From NCBI RefSeq assembly GCF_003610295.1, contig NZ_RAPV01000001.1, forward strand, positions 2,480,001-2,544,000: a DNA stretch of 64,000 bases, in the 5' to 3' direction. A model generated the notes under the pieces. That model was given only the letters and a program-made list of their open reading frames with translations. It did no database searches and was not told the DNA's origin. A program made the translations under genes and the position numbers. This document shows, in pieces, positions 17,101 to 26,119 of this stretch. This DNA comes from Paraburkholderia sp. BL23I1N1. Lineage in GTDB: Bacteria; Pseudomonadota; Gammaproteobacteria; Burkholderiales; Burkholderiaceae. The number at the start of each line of letters is the position of its first letter. Within the stretch, counting starts at the first letter, position 1.

Positions 17101-18180
17101 TCAAATTGGCGAAGGCACCGCGACGTGTCCGCCCGAAGCCTTGCGCAACGGCCGCGCCCGCTCGACCGGCAGCGCCGACACCGGCAGGTCGTCCGCATAG
17201 ACCGGTGATCCGACAAGCGGCGCCCCGGCGGCCGCCGACCACCCAGCCGAACGCGCCAGCATCATGGCTCGCGGATCGCGTGATTGTGCTTCGATCTGCT
17301 GGAAGTGCGCGACGAGGTGATCGATAAACGTGCGCACCTTTGCCGGCAAATGCAGGCGGCTCGGATAGGCAATCGTGATCTCGATTTTCGGCAGGTGGTA
17401 ATCGCCCAGCAAGGGCACGAGTCGCCCGGAGGCCAGATCCCGGCCGATCAGATAGCTCGGCAGAATCGCCACGCCCATGCCCAACAAGGCAAACTGCCGC
17501 AGCATCTCGGTGTTGTTCGCCGCAATCGCGTTGGTGGGCCTTACCCGCACTTCGCCGTTAGGTCCGGTGAATACCTTCTCGTCGCCGCCCTGCTCGGCAG
17601 GCCGGCTCAGACACGGATGCGTCAGCAGATCTTCAGGACGGGTCGGTGTGCCGTGCTGCTCAAGATAGGCGGGCGTCGCGCAGACCGTCATATAACCGGT
17701 GGTCAGACGCCGCGTGACGATGCTCGCGCTGCGCATCTGCCGCGCCACCATGATCCCAACGTCGAACCCCTCTTCCACCAGATCGACGTGGCGATCCGCG
17801 AGCGTGACGTCGGGCATCACGTCCGGATAATGCTCGGCGTATGACTGCACCACCGGCGCAAGGCTGTGCAGCCCGAACACCACTGGCGCGACGACCCGCA
17901 AGGTTCCAACCGGTTCCTGATTGCGCGCCACGACCATCTGCTCGACGCCTTCCAGGTCGTCGAGAATGTGGCGTACGCGTTCCAGATAGGTCGCACCGGC
18001 TTCGGTCAGCGAGAGACGACGCGTCGTGCGATTGAGCAGCCGCACACCGAGACGCGCTTCCAGATCCGCGACGTGACGCGTGACGACCGCAGTGGAAAGA
18101 TCCAGCGCGCCCGCCGCGCCAACGAAACTGCCCAGGTCAGCCACCTTGACGAAAACGCGCATCGACTGCAATTGATTCAT
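17101..18180 (-). CDS. LysR-family transcriptional regulator
   Basis: A 359-residue LysR regulator of the AaeR/DmlR-like group: HTH at residues 1-60 (MNQLQSMRVFVKVADLGSFVGAAGALDLSTAVVTRHVADLE), then an effector domain beginning near 90 (GTLRVVAPVVFGLHSLAPVV). The start at 18180 is supported by AGGAGTCGTCCC. The C-terminal extension of about 50 residues beyond the usual 300-310 is rich in Ala and Arg and looks unstructured. No target is obvious; the divergent neighbour is a small hypothetical gene. Confidence 0.85.
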   Translation of the reverse strand: MNQLQSMRVFVKVADLGSFVGAAGALDLSTAVVTRHVADLEARLGVRLLNRTTRRLSLTEAGATYLERVRHILDDLEGVEQMVVARNQEPVGTLRVVAPVVFGLHSLAPVVQSYAEHYPDVMPDVTLADRHVDLVEEGFDVGIMVARQMRSASIVTRRLTTGYMTVCATPAYLEQHGTPTRPEDLLTHPCLSRPAEQGGDEKVFTGPNGEVRVRPTNAIAANNTEMLRQFALLGMGVAILPSYLIGRDLASGRLVPLLGDYHLPKIEITIAYPSRLHLPAKVRTFIDHLVAHFQQIEAQSRDPRAMMLARSAGWSAAAGAPLVGSPVYADDLPVSALPVERARPLRKASGGHVAVPSPI

Positions 18181-18445
18181 GGGACGACTCCTGCCTCGGT
18201 GAAGCCGGGCCGGCGCAACGCTGCCGCCTGTGTCGACCCGAACGACAAGGTGCGCACGGGTTTGCCCAACGATTCGATTGTATCGACCCGACCTGTCCCA
18301 ACCCTGACCCGAACATGACAATCCGGTCAGGTTTCTGAGGCGCTCGCGACACGATTGCGAGGCGTTTTGCGGACGAACTGTGGATATTTGGTAGGTATAA
18401 ACCCTTAGATGCTGGTAACATAGCGCCCGAAAGGAACCTATTGCT

Positions 18446-18658
18446 ATGCCACATCGTTTTCAGCTTTTCGAAAAAATCGCGTTTTCACTGGTTTGCTGGT
18501 CTGCCGCGGCCTGTTCGGCCTTCATCGCTTACGAGCGGTGCCCGGACATCAAGGTCGTGCTGCACGCCGGTGAGGAAGTCCTGCGCTACAGCGGGCAGTA
18601 CGCGTTCGTCTGCGCCACGCCGGTTGCGGACGCCTGCGCGCAGTTGCCGGCGAGCTGA
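18446..18658 (+). CDS. Small hypothetical protein with N-terminal hydrophobic segment
   Basis: A 70-residue product with a hydrophobic segment at about 10-30 (IAFSLVCWSAAACSAFIAY), then a short polar part ending VCATPVADACAQLPAS with several Cys residues. An AAGGAACC ribosome binding site lies 8 nt upstream. It may be a small membrane or exported protein. No family is recognised. Confidence 0.5.
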   Translation: MPHRFQLFEKIAFSLVCWSAAACSAFIAYERCPDIKVVLHAGEEVLRYSGQYAFVCATPVADACAQLPAS

Positions 18659-18674
18659 TTCGCCGGCATTCGCC

Positions 18675-19292
18675 CTACGCGTCGCGCCCGAACACCACGC
18701 GCGCGAAAAAGCCCGTCAGCACCTTTTCAGCCACTTCCCCCGTCACGTTCTGTGGATCGACCGTGTAGAAGAACTGCACGCCGTCGCACAATCCCATCAA
18801 GCCCATCGCCAACGTCTCCGCCGGCAACGGTAGCGGCGTGCCGACCAGCGCCGAAAACTCGCGGATGTAGGCGCTCAACTGTTCGAGCTTCTCGTGCAGG
18901 AACGCGTTGAAGCGTATCCGGAAGCGGCCGTCGCGCACGGCGAGCAGCTTCGCCTCCACCCACAGCAGGAAGCACTTGTTCTCGCGATGCAGGCTGCCGT
19001 AATAACGCAGCACGCGTTCTTCCATCTCTTCGCGCGAGGCCGCGCTTTCGAAGATGGCCTGCAGCCCCGCCTGCATCGTCTCGTGGTCGCGCCGCAGTAG
19101 TTCGAGAAACAGCTCGTTCTTGCTGCGGAAGTTCGAGTAGAACGCGCCGCGTGTATAACCCGCCGCCCCGGCAATGTCTTCGACACTCGCCGCGACAAAG
19201 CCTTTCTTCATAAAAATTGCTTGCGCAGCGTCGAGCAGACGCAGACGTGTCTGATCTTTGCTCTGCTCGCGTGTAAGTCGTTGCCGTTTCAT
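18675..19292 (-). CDS. TetR-family repressor, AcrR-like, of the adjacent RND efflux operon
   Basis: A 205-residue TetR regulator with an N-terminal HTH (about residues 12-58; RLRLLDAAQAIFMKKGFVAASVEDIAGAAGYTRGAFYSNFRSK). The C-terminal ligand domain matches the TetR_C_6/AcrR style found beside pumps (FLLWVEAKLLAVRDGRFR). It is divergent from a three-gene RND efflux operon, with candidate operator dyads in the spacer, so repression of the pump is inferred. The inducer is unknown. Confidence 0.87.
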   Translation of the reverse strand: MKRQRLTREQSKDQTRLRLLDAAQAIFMKKGFVAASVEDIAGAAGYTRGAFYSNFRSKNELFLELLRRDHETMQAGLQAIFESAASREEMEERVLRYYGSLHRENKCFLLWVEAKLLAVRDGRFRIRFNAFLHEKLEQLSAYIREFSALVGTPLPLPAETLAMGLMGLCDGVQFFYTVDPQNVTGEVAEKVLTGFFARVVFGRDA

Positions 19293-19315
19293 GGGCGCAA
19301 GTCTAGCACCGAAAA

Positions 19316-19367
19316 GAATTTAAATTCACATCAACATTCAGATACAGGTGTGTATTAGAATTCACAC
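19316..19367. promoter_or_regulatory. Candidate TetR operator dyads between tetR and the efflux operon
   Basis: The spacer contains the perfect palindrome GAATTTAAATTC (19316-19327) and a GTGTG-N10-CACAC dyad (19348-19367). Both lie in an AT-rich stretch between the divergent genes, where a TetR repressor would bind. The sites are predicted from symmetry only. Confidence 0.45.
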
Positions 19368-19511
19368 ATCCATTCGAAGTCAGACACGTATGCAAAATGC
19401 ATGTTTCGGCCCACGCGTCTTCGTTGGCGAGCCACTGCGGCTTGCCGTGCTCGTTCGGTGTCTCCAGTTGGGGTAATTGTGAAGCGTCCCGGTCCTCCCG
19501 CATCGTCTGCG

Positions 19512-20720
19512 ATGCGCCAGCAGTTCCATCCGCATGCCCGTCCCGCGCGCTTGCGCCGCGCAGCATTCGCCCTCGCTCTCACCGGTATCGTCGCGCTCGC
19601 CGCGTGCTCGAAGAAAGAACCGGTTGCGCCCGCGCCGCGCCCGGTAGTCGCCGTTGCCGTGCATTCCGACGGCAGCGCATTGGCCGCGGCATCGTTGCCG
19701 GGCGAAGTGCAGGCGCGCTATTCCACACCGCTGTCGTTTCGCGTCGGCGGCAAGATCATTGAACGGCGTGTGCGGTTAGGCGACGTGGTGAAGAATGGGC
19801 AGATCGTCGCCCGGCTCGATCCGGCGGACGCGCAAAAGAATGCCGCCAGCGCGCAGGCTCAGCTGGAAGCCGCGCAGCACGGTTTCGTGTATGCGAAGCA
19901 GCAACTCGATCGCGATCAGGCACAGGCGAAAGAAAACCTGATCGCGCCCGCGCAGCTCGAACAGACCACCAACGCCTACGCGTCAGCCGCGGCGCAGCGC
20001 GATCAGGCCGCGCAACAGGCGGCGTTGTCGAAAGATCAGTTGCAGTACACCACGCTGGTTGCCGATCACGCCGGTGTGATTACCGCCGAACAGGCCGATA
20101 CCGGCCAGAACGTGTCCGCCGGCCAGGCCGTCTACAACCTCGCATGGACCGGCGATGTCGACGTGGTCTGCGACGTGTCGGAAAGCGCGCTAGCCGCGCT
20201 CTCGATCGGACAGACCGCGAAGGTCACGCTGGCCGCGCTGCCGGGCCGCAGCTTTACCGCGCGCGTGCGCGAACTGTCGCCCGCCGCCGATCCGCAAAGC
20301 CGCACGTACCGCGCCAAGCTCACGCTGGACAATCCCGGCCCGGACGTGCGTCTTGGCATGACTGCCGACATCGCGCTGTCCGCAGCTTCGCCCTCGAACC
20401 CAGGTGGCAAGTCCGCTGACAGCTCATCAGCCAACCCAGCCACGAGCGAGAACAGTTCCTTCACGGTACCTGCCACCGCCCTGTTCCACGACGGCACACA
20501 GCCGGCTGTGTGGATCGTGCGTCCTGCGGATAACGCGTCGGGCGTCGGTACGCTAGAACTGCGCCGCGTGACGGTCACCCGCTATAACGAGCGCACCATC
20601 GTGATCGGCCAGGGGCTCAAGAACGGTGACCGCGTCGTGCTGCAAGGCGTGCATACCGTGACCGCCGGTGAAAAAGTCCACGTGATCCCACCGCTGCATC
20701 CCGAGGACTTCGCTTCATGA
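19512..20720 (+). CDS. RND efflux periplasmic adaptor lipoprotein
   Basis: A 402-residue membrane-fusion protein. An N-terminal lipoprotein signal ends in a LAAC lipobox near residue 30, so the mature protein is lipid-anchored facing the periplasm. The domain order is barrel-sandwich (FRVGGKIIERRVRLGDVVKNG near 75), alpha-helical hairpin with coiled-coil heptads (about 105-180), second barrel-sandwich half (DHAGVITAEQADTGQNV), and beta-barrel. A GTG at 19479 is an alternative start. The stop overlaps the pump gene start by 4 bp (ATGA). Confidence 0.88.
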   Translation: MRQQFHPHARPARLRRAAFALALTGIVALAACSKKEPVAPAPRPVVAVAVHSDGSALAAASLPGEVQARYSTPLSFRVGGKIIERRVRLGDVVKNGQIVARLDPADAQKNAASAQAQLEAAQHGFVYAKQQLDRDQAQAKENLIAPAQLEQTTNAYASAAAQRDQAAQQAALSKDQLQYTTLVADHAGVITAEQADTGQNVSAGQAVYNLAWTGDVDVVCDVSESALAALSIGQTAKVTLAALPGRSFTARVRELSPAADPQSRTYRAKLTLDNPGPDVRLGMTADIALSAASPSNPGGKSADSSSANPATSENSSFTVPATALFHDGTQPAVWIVRPADNASGVGTLELRRVTVTRYNERTIVIGQGLKNGDRVVLQGVHTVTAGEKVHVIPPLHPEDFAS

Positions 20721-23700
20721 GCACTACCCATGAAGAAGGACGCTTCAACCTGTCCGCATGGGCGCTGCGCCATCAGGCGCTGGTCGTCTTCCTGATCGCG
20801 CTCGCAACCGCGTTCGGCATTCTCGCCTATACCCGTCTCGCCCAATCCGAAGACCCGCCCTTCACGTTCCGCGTCATGGTGATCCGCACCTTCTGGCCCG
20901 GCGCGACCGCGCGCCAGGTCCAGGAACAGGTCACCGACCGCATTGGCCGCAAACTGCAGGAAACGCCCGCCATCGATTTCGTGCGCAGTTACTCGCGCCC
21001 CGGCGAATCGCTGATGTTCTTCTCGATGAAAGACTCGGCGCCCGTCAAGGACGTGCCTGAAACCTGGTATCAGGTGCGCAAGAAAGTAGGAGATATCGCG
21101 GCGACCTTGCCGCCAGGCATTCAAGGCCCATTCTTCAACGACGAATTCGGCGACGTTTACACCAACATCTACACGCTCGAGGGCGACGGCTTTTCCGCCG
21201 CGCAGTTGCACGACTATGCGGACCAGTTGCGCACGGTGCTGCTGCGGGTGCCGGGCGTCGGCAAGGTCGATTATTTCGGCGATCCAGATCAGCACATCTA
21301 CATCGAGATCACCAACACGCAACTCACGCGCCTTGGTATCTCGCCGCAGCAACTGGGCCAGGCCATCAATTCGCAGAACAGCGTCTCGCCGGCGGGCACG
21401 CTGACTACCACCGACGACCGTGTGTTCGTGCGCCCCACCGGCCAGTTCAAGGACGTCAACGCGCTCGCCGACACGCTGATCCGCATCAACAACCGCTCGT
21501 TCCGTCTCGGTGACATCGCGACCATCAAGCGCGGTTACGACGATCCGGTCGTCACGCAAATGCGCTCGGGCGGCAAGACGGTCCTCGGCATCGGCATCAC
21601 GATGCAGCCGGGCGGGGATGTGATTCGTCTGGGTAAAGCGCTCGATCAGGAGATGGTCAAGCTGCGGGGCTACCTGCCCGCGGGCTTGCAGCTCGTCGAA
21701 GTGTCGAGCATGCCGAACGCGGTCGCGCGTTCTGTCGACGATTTTCTCGAAGCCGTCGCCGAGGCGATTGCGATTGTGCTGGTGGTCAGCCTGCTGTCGT
21801 TGGGTGTCCGCACCGGCATGGTGGTCGTGATCTCGATACCCGTGGTGCTCGCCGTCACGGCGCTGTGCATGTATCTGTTCGACATCGGGCTGCACAAAGT
21901 GTCGCTGGGCACGCTGGTGCTTGCGTTGGGGCTTTTGGTGGACGACGCGATCATCGCGGTCGAAATGATGTCGGTGAAACTGGAGCAAGGCTGGAGCCGC
22001 ACGCGCGCCGCGGCCTTCGCGTACACCAGCACCGCTTTTCCGATGCTGACCGGAACGCTCGTGACCGTGTCCGGCTTCCTGCCGATCGCGTTGGCGAAGT
22101 CGAGCACCGGCGAATACACGCGCTCGATCTTCGAAGTGTCGGCGATCGCGCTGATCGCCTCGTGGTTCGCGGCCGTGGTGCTGATTCCGCTGCTCGGCTA
22201 TCACATGCTGCCGGAGCGCAAACGTCAGGCGCACGAAGCGGACGACCACGAACACGACATCTACGACACCCGCTTCTACAAGCGGTTGCGTGGCTGGATC
22301 AGCTGGTGCATCGAGCGGCGTTTTGTTGTGCTGGCCATCACCGTCGGGCTGTTCATTCTGGCCATGGCAGGCTTCACGCTGGTGCCGCAGCAATTCTTCC
22401 CGAGCTCGGACCGTCCCGAGTTGCTGGTGGACGTGCGCTTGCCCGAAGGCGCTTCGTACGACGCAACGTTACGCCAGGCAGAGCGGTTGGAAAAAGTGCT
22501 GGTGGGCCGCCCGGAAATCGATCATACGGTGGACTTCGTCGGCACCGGTGCGCCGCGTTTCTATCTCCCGCTCGATCAGCAACTGCCGCAACCGAATTTT
22601 GCGCAGTTCGTGATCACGGCGAAATCCGTGAAAGATCGCGAGAAGCTCGCGCAGTGGCTCGAACCGGAATTGCGCAATAACTTTCCGGCGATCCGCACAC
22701 GCTTGTCGCGCCTCGAGAACGGACCACCAGTGGGCTATCCCGTGCAGTTCCGTGTGAGCGGCGACGACATCGCCACCGTGCGTTCGATCGCCGAGCGTGT
22801 CGCTGCGACCCTGCGTGCCGACCACGGCACCCGCAACGTCCAGTTCGACTGGGACGAGCCTGCCGAGCGCTCGGTGCACTTCGAAGTCGATCAGAAAAAA
22901 GCACGCGAACTCGGCGTGACCTCCGAAGACGTTTCGAGTTTCCTCGCCATGACGCTCTCCGGCTACACCGTCACGCAGTATCGCGAGCGCGACAAGCTCA
23001 TCAGCGTCGATCTGCGCGCACCCAAGGCGGAACGCGTCGACCCTTCGAAACTCCTCACACTGGCGATGCCGACGCCGAACGGCCCCGTGCCGCTCGGCAC
23101 GCTCGGCCATCTGCGCAACGACCTCGAATACGGCGTGATCTGGGAACGCGACCGGCAGCCCACTATCACCGTGCAGTCCGACGTCGCGCCGGGCGCGCAA
23201 GGGATCGACGTCACGCATGCCGTCGATAAAGCCTTGAGCCAGATTCGCGCCACGCTGCCGGTGGGCTACCGGATCGAAATCGGCGGCTCGGTGGAGGAAA
23301 GCGGCAAGGGGCAAACATCGATCAACGCGCAGATGCCGATCATGATCATCGCCGTGCTGACGCTCCTGATGATCCAGTTGCAGAGTTTCGCGCGCGTGCT
23401 GATGGTGGTGCTGACCGCGCCGCTCGGTCTGATCGGTGTGGTGCTGACGCTGCTGCTGTTCGGCCAGCCGTTTGGCTTTGTCGCGATGCTCGGGGTGATC
23501 GCCATGTTCGGCATCATCATGCGCAACTCGGTGATTCTCGTCGATCAGATCGAGCAGGACATTGCTGCGGGGCATAAGCGCTTCGACGCGATTGTCGGCG
23601 CGACGGTGCGGCGGTTCCGGCCGATCACGCTAACCGCGGCGGCCGCCGTGCTCGCGCTGATTCCGCTGTTGCGCTCGAACTTTTTCGGCCCGATGGCAAC

Positions 23701-23839
23701 CGCGCTGATGGGTGGCATTACGAGCGCGACCATTCTCACGCTGTTCTATCTGCCGGCCCTGTACGCAATGTCGTTCAGAGTACGCGACGACGAGCGCGAG
23801 CCACCGCCGCCGTCCGGCACGACGCATTCGGGGAACTGA
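20717..23839 (+). CDS. RND multidrug efflux pump, AcrB/HAE1-like
   Basis: A 1,040-residue inner-membrane transporter with the 12-helix RND layout: TM1 near residues 18-38, a large periplasmic loop, TM2-6 (about 340-500), TM7 near 535, a second loop, and TM8-12 (about 870-1020). The proton-relay Asp pair is in LGLLVDDAIIAVEMM near 410. The MFG segment FGIIMRNSVILVDQIEQ marks the repeated half. The N-terminal region (LAQSEDPPFTFRVMVIRTFWPGAT) resembles the MexK/TriC-like subgroup. Drug range cannot be predicted. It is coupled to the adaptor and followed closely by the channel gene. Confidence 0.92.
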   Translation: MSTTHEEGRFNLSAWALRHQALVVFLIALATAFGILAYTRLAQSEDPPFTFRVMVIRTFWPGATARQVQEQVTDRIGRKLQETPAIDFVRSYSRPGESLMFFSMKDSAPVKDVPETWYQVRKKVGDIAATLPPGIQGPFFNDEFGDVYTNIYTLEGDGFSAAQLHDYADQLRTVLLRVPGVGKVDYFGDPDQHIYIEITNTQLTRLGISPQQLGQAINSQNSVSPAGTLTTTDDRVFVRPTGQFKDVNALADTLIRINNRSFRLGDIATIKRGYDDPVVTQMRSGGKTVLGIGITMQPGGDVIRLGKALDQEMVKLRGYLPAGLQLVEVSSMPNAVARSVDDFLEAVAEAIAIVLVVSLLSLGVRTGMVVVISIPVVLAVTALCMYLFDIGLHKVSLGTLVLALGLLVDDAIIAVEMMSVKLEQGWSRTRAAAFAYTSTAFPMLTGTLVTVSGFLPIALAKSSTGEYTRSIFEVSAIALIASWFAAVVLIPLLGYHMLPERKRQAHEADDHEHDIYDTRFYKRLRGWISWCIERRFVVLAITVGLFILAMAGFTLVPQQFFPSSDRPELLVDVRLPEGASYDATLRQAERLEKVLVGRPEIDHTVDFVGTGAPRFYLPLDQQLPQPNFAQFVITAKSVKDREKLAQWLEPELRNNFPAIRTRLSRLENGPPVGYPVQFRVSGDDIATVRSIAERVAATLRADHGTRNVQFDWDEPAERSVHFEVDQKKARELGVTSEDVSSFLAMTLSGYTVTQYRERDKLISVDLRAPKAERVDPSKLLTLAMPTPNGPVPLGTLGHLRNDLEYGVIWERDRQPTITVQSDVAPGAQGIDVTHAVDKALSQIRATLPVGYRIEIGGSVEESGKGQTSINAQMPIMIIAVLTLLMIQLQSFARVLMVVLTAPLGLIGVVLTLLLFGQPFGFVAMLGVIAMFGIIMRNSVILVDQIEQDIAAGHKRFDAIVGATVRRFRPITLTAAAAVLALIPLLRSNFFGPMATALMGGITSATILTLFYLPALYAMSFRVRDDEREPPPPSGTTHSGN

Positions 23840-23843
23840 GATC

Positions 23844-25358
23844 ATGGCTACCTTTGCATTCCCTCAACACCTGCGTCTCACGCTGCTTAGCGGCGCCGCA
23901 CTGGCCCTCGCCGCCTGCTCGTTCGGCCCGAACGGCGAGCCGCCCGCGATGCCGCAACCGGCTCACTACGGCGCCGAAGTGCAGCCGACGCAAACCGTGC
24001 CCGCACAGGGCGTCACCCAGCAATTCGTGGTTGGCGCAAAGCCCGTGCCCGAATGGTGGAAGCTATATCAATCGGAAGGGTTGAACGCGCTGGTCGACGA
24101 AGGCTTGCGCAACAGCCCGACGCTTGCCGCGACCGACAAGAGCCTCGCCGCGGCGCGCGAGCAACTGCGCGCACAGATCGGCAGTTCGCTGCTGCCGACC
24201 ATTGACGCGGGCGGCCAGGCCACCCGCAATCGCGCGCTGGCGATCCCTGAGGCCGGTCCGAATACGTTCCTGTACAACATCTTCGTCGGTCAATTGCAGG
24301 CGCACTACACGCTCGACCTGTTCGGCGCTTCGCGTCTCGCCGATGCCGCGCTTGCGGCCCGCGTGAATGTGCAGGCCTACCAGTTCGACGCCGCGCGCCG
24401 CGCGCTGGCCGCCAACATCGTAACGGCGGCGATCACGAGTGCGGCGTTGCGAGCACAGATCGACACGACCGAGCGCCTCGTGACGCTTGCCAACGATCAG
24501 GCGCGCGACACACAACGGCGCTACGCCTTGGGCGCCGTCTCGCACGCCGACCAGTTGAGCGCGCAACAAAGCGCGGCGAGTCTGTCGGCGAGTTTGCCGG
24601 GTTTGAAGCAGCAATGGCTGACGACGCGCCATGCTCTGGCGGTGCTGCTTGGCCGCACGCCCGATGCGGCGCCGGACGACCTCGATCTTGCGCAACTGCA
24701 CGTACCTGAGCAGGTGCCTGTCGTGGTGCCATCCGAGCTGCTGCGCACCCGACCCGACATTCAGGCCGCGGACGCGGCCCTGAAGGCCGCCGCGGCCGAT
24801 GTCGGCGTCGCGACCGCGCAGATGTTCCCGAGTCTTTCGCTGAGTGCATCGATGGGACAAGGCGGCTTTAGCTGGCCGGTGGCGCTATCCGGCGCGGGGG
24901 CGATCTGGAGCATTGGCGCCTCGCTGTCACAACCGCTGTTTCACGGCGGCGCCCTGTTCGCACAGCGCCGCGCCGCGGTCGACACCTATGACGCTACAGT
25001 TTCGCAATACAAGCAGACCGTGCTGACCGCGTTCCAGAACGTTGCCGATACGCTTGCAGCGTTGCAGCACGACACGCAGGCGCTTGACGCGGCGAGCGTT
25101 GCCGCGCGCTCGGCGCAGGGAATTTTCGACGAGACATCGGGACGGTACCGGCTGGGTGCCTTACCGATTGCGTCGACGCGGTCGAGCGAACAGCAGTTCC
25201 GCAACGCGCAGCTTGACGAGATCCGTTACACGAGCGCGCGGCTGACGGACACCGCGGCCTTATTCCAGGCGATGGGAAATCCGCCGGTGGAGCCAGGCCC
25301 CTCCGCAACGGCATCGGCAACGGCGGTTCCTGCGTCGGGCGTGGGGGTATCTAACTAA
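23844..25358 (+). CDS. RND outer-membrane channel lipoprotein, NodT family
   Basis: A 504-residue outer-membrane efflux protein. The signal peptide ends in a LAAC lipobox (about residue 26) for lipidation. Two OEP repeats follow (about 70-270 and 300-480), with typical coiled-coil stretches such as SPTLAATDKSLAAAREQLRA and RTRPDIQAADAALKAAAADV. The start at 23844 lies 4 nt after the pump stop; the upstream open frame overlaps the pump gene and lacks a signal. It completes a tripartite adaptor-pump-channel operon. Confidence 0.92.
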   Translation: MATFAFPQHLRLTLLSGAALALAACSFGPNGEPPAMPQPAHYGAEVQPTQTVPAQGVTQQFVVGAKPVPEWWKLYQSEGLNALVDEGLRNSPTLAATDKSLAAAREQLRAQIGSSLLPTIDAGGQATRNRALAIPEAGPNTFLYNIFVGQLQAHYTLDLFGASRLADAALAARVNVQAYQFDAARRALAANIVTAAITSAALRAQIDTTERLVTLANDQARDTQRRYALGAVSHADQLSAQQSAASLSASLPGLKQQWLTTRHALAVLLGRTPDAAPDDLDLAQLHVPEQVPVVVPSELLRTRPDIQAADAALKAAAADVGVATAQMFPSLSLSASMGQGGFSWPVALSGAGAIWSIGASLSQPLFHGGALFAQRRAAVDTYDATVSQYKQTVLTAFQNVADTLAALQHDTQALDAASVAARSAQGIFDETSGRYRLGALPIASTRSSEQQFRNAQLDEIRYTSARLTDTAALFQAMGNPPVEPGPSATASATAVPASGVGVSN

Positions 25359-25388
25359 ACCTGGGATTCCGTACTGACGTTAGCGGAC

Positions 25389-25775
25389 TTATCCCCAGTT
25401 TATGTTGATGAGGCTGTTGAAAACATTCTGACAAGCGCGCTAACGTCTTGAGCGCACGGGGTTTTCTGACTGAGGTGCGGAATGAACCAGAGGGCGCCGA
25501 ATACCCTTTTTATTCGCAGACGAGGCCGTTGGGAGGCCTCAACATGTCACAACGTTATCCCCAGTTTATGTTGACAGGGTTGTTGATAACTCTGGGGCTA
25601 CGCGCTTAAGTGCTTGATACGGATCGGTTTGTTTCGTACGGTGCGGCCGGATGCAGGGCTGATCGACAACGCGGCTCGCGGGGCCGGCCAAATTTCGAGC
25701 AGACGCCTTATCCACAGATTTTGTGGAGAGGCTTGTTGATAACACCTGGACATCCGACGTAAGTCGTTGAACGCG
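25389..25775. repeat. Three degenerate repeat units with DnaA-box-like cores
   Basis: Units start at 25389, 25555 and 25708 (spacing 166 and 153 bp). Each has TTATCC(C/A)CAG, then (A/T)TGTTGA or TTTGTGGA, then GG(C/G)TTGTTGATAAC or a variant, and about 20 bp later a TAAnT..TTGA stretch. TTATCCACA at 25708-25716 equals the E. coli DnaA box, and TGTTGATAA is a one-mismatch box in the opposite direction. A fourth unit lies at 30109. Confidence 0.75.
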
Positions 25776-25959
25776 CAACGAAATCAGACATAGACATTTC
25801 AGGCGCCGGCCACACGCCCAGTGGTTCGAGGTACCGCCTCGGCGCGCGCAGCGCCGCCGGAGGTATGACGGCCTTGTCACTCACGCCGAATGTGCGAGAA
25901 CCCAGATTCCAGATGCACCACTACCGTGGCTGCGCGGGGACCCGCTTAAGAATTAGCGG

Positions 25960-26115
25960 TGTGGGCCGCTTTCTTTGCTTATCTTTCTTTTGAGGGGCGG
26001 CGGCAAAGAAAGTAAGTGCCGCCCCGCACAGGGGCAACGCTAATAGACCACTAACAAAGCAAGGAAAGGCCAACACCATAAAAACACAGACGCCCAAGCG
26101 CCACGCGCAAAAAAC
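25960..26115 (-). repeat. Gene-end repeat, copy 1, behind the LpxL-like gene
   Basis: The 76-bp core at 26016-26091 matches 39878-39953 at 75 of 76 positions. Next to it on the plus strand are a stem of 25978-25990 with 26005-26016 (CTTTCTTT with AAAGAAAG, one bulge) and a GCCCC/GGGGC hairpin inside the core. In the sense of the upstream gene, the repeat begins within a few bases of its stop codon. The core has an open frame reading MVLAFPCFVSGLLALPLCGA, with no ribosome binding site. Confidence 0.85.
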
Positions 26116-26119
26116 CCGA

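Larger units (their letters stand above)
25359..26119. other. 761-bp gene-free region rich in repeats
   Basis: This stretch holds no convincing gene. It contains three degenerate repeat units beginning TTATCC(C/A)CAG at 25389, 25555 and 25708, then a gene-end repeat (about 25960-26115) in the orientation of the minus-strand acyltransferase gene. Short open frames here are composed largely of repeat sequence and are not called. Confidence 0.75.

Noticed and set aside
20582..22393. A 603-codon minus-strand frame opposite the RND pump
   Set aside because: Antisense shadow of a motif-complete RND transporter.
25389..25775. The DnaA-box-like array as a chromosomal replication origin
   Set aside because: No dnaA, dnaN, gidA, parA/B or clear AT-rich unwinding element is nearby, and the units are degenerate with wide spacing. 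Kept as repeats only.
25566..25880. A 104-codon minus frame in the repeat region
   Set aside because: Its sequence includes the translated repeat units (LSTSLSTKSVDK and LSTTLST), so it is repeat-derived and unlikely to be a gene.
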